NCBI GenBank assembly: GCA_017381835.1 | Contig: JAFOBK010000014.1 | Location: 1 to 7,094 of the forward strand | Origin: Oscillospiraceae bacterium | Lineage (GTDB): Bacteria > Bacillota_A > Clostridia > Oscillospirales > Oscillospiraceae | Direction of reading: 5' to 3' | Length of the DNA stretch: 7,094 bases | Shown: positions 7,051-7,094 of the stretch, in pieces | Layout of the letters: the number at the start of each line of letters is the position of its first letter | Numbering within the stretch: the first letter of the stretch is position 1 | Notes under the pieces: generated by a model | What the model was told of the DNA's origin: nothing | Database searches by the model: none | What the model saw: only the letters and a program-made list of their open reading frames with translations | Program-made: the position numbers and the translations under genes

Positions 7051-7094
7051 ATGAAAGGCAACGGAAGCCGTGAGCCGTATCCTTTCACTCCGTA
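7051..7094 (+). CDS. Possible start of the next gene, 3' partial (14 codons visible)
   Basis: An ATG at 7051 opens a frame that is still open at the window end and begins MKGNGSREPYPFTP. Base composition rises from AT-rich to coding-like at this point, which supports a gene boundary. No Shine-Dalgarno sequence precedes the ATG, and a TATAAT ends one base upstream, so the true start may be elsewhere. The SREPYPFTP segment is reminiscent of the beginning of small cysteine-rich VLP-type proteins found on Clostridia conjugative elements. With 14 residues this is only a guess, and the cysteines that would confirm it are outside the window. GTG at 7070 is an alternative start in another frame. Confidence 0.35.
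   Translation, partial: MKGNGSREPYPFTP

Noticed and set aside
7061..7093. Short inverted repeats (acgg-aag-ccgt, and acgga with tccgt) as an element end or regulatory hairpin
   Set aside because: The arms are only 4-5 bases and the window stops here. There is no direct-repeat partner in the window to support an att site or transposon terminus.
6970..7094. The frame of the large gene stays open after its TAA to the window end, suggesting possible stop readthrough
   Set aside because: The stretch after TAA up to 7050 is AT-rich and does not read like the protein, and the charged tail ending KEQER is a natural C-terminus. An open run of this length can arise by chance.

Overview
The window is almost entirely one very large plus-strand coding region. 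It is already open at base 1 and ends at the TAA at 6970-6972. The visible part is 2,323 residues, so this is the C-terminal bulk of an even larger protein whose real start lies upstream. The motif order, from N to C, is a duplicated accessory module, a proline-containing linker, an N6-adenine DNA methyltransferase-like domain, a long conserved spacer, a complete SF2/SNF2-type helicase core, and a coiled-coil tail. This matches the giant methylase-helicase "polyvalent" proteins of integrative and conjugative elements, which are related in layout to the phage P1 DarB antirestriction protein.

The sequence suggests a gut-type Firmicute of the class Clostridia (Oscillospiraceae or Lachnospiraceae). 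The basis is recognition of this protein family, which is common on conjugative transposons there, plus a gene of roughly balanced base composition. Species cannot be given. No integrase, relaxase or att site is visible, so the mobile-element context is inferred from the protein family alone.

Layout: 1-222 is the end of an upstream part of the protein. 223-1260 holds two diverged copies of an accessory module. About 1570-1840 is a small accessory domain. 2242-2931 is the methyltransferase-like domain. 2932-4440 is a conserved spacer of unknown function, containing an odd AT-rich tract of 10-bp repeats at 3891-3930. 4441-6230 is the helicase, and 6231-6969 is the C-terminal tail. Bases 6973-7050 are AT-rich and non-coding, with a promoter-like sequence. 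At 7051 a possible next gene starts, of which only 14 codons are visible.

The likely role, inferred from the family, is to act on the element's DNA as it enters a recipient cell, by remodelling and possibly modifying it to evade restriction or assist establishment. No wholly new system is evident. The points most worth checking are the duplicated module, the degenerate methyltransferase motif IV, the phased repeat tract, and the promoter/start conflict at the 3' end.
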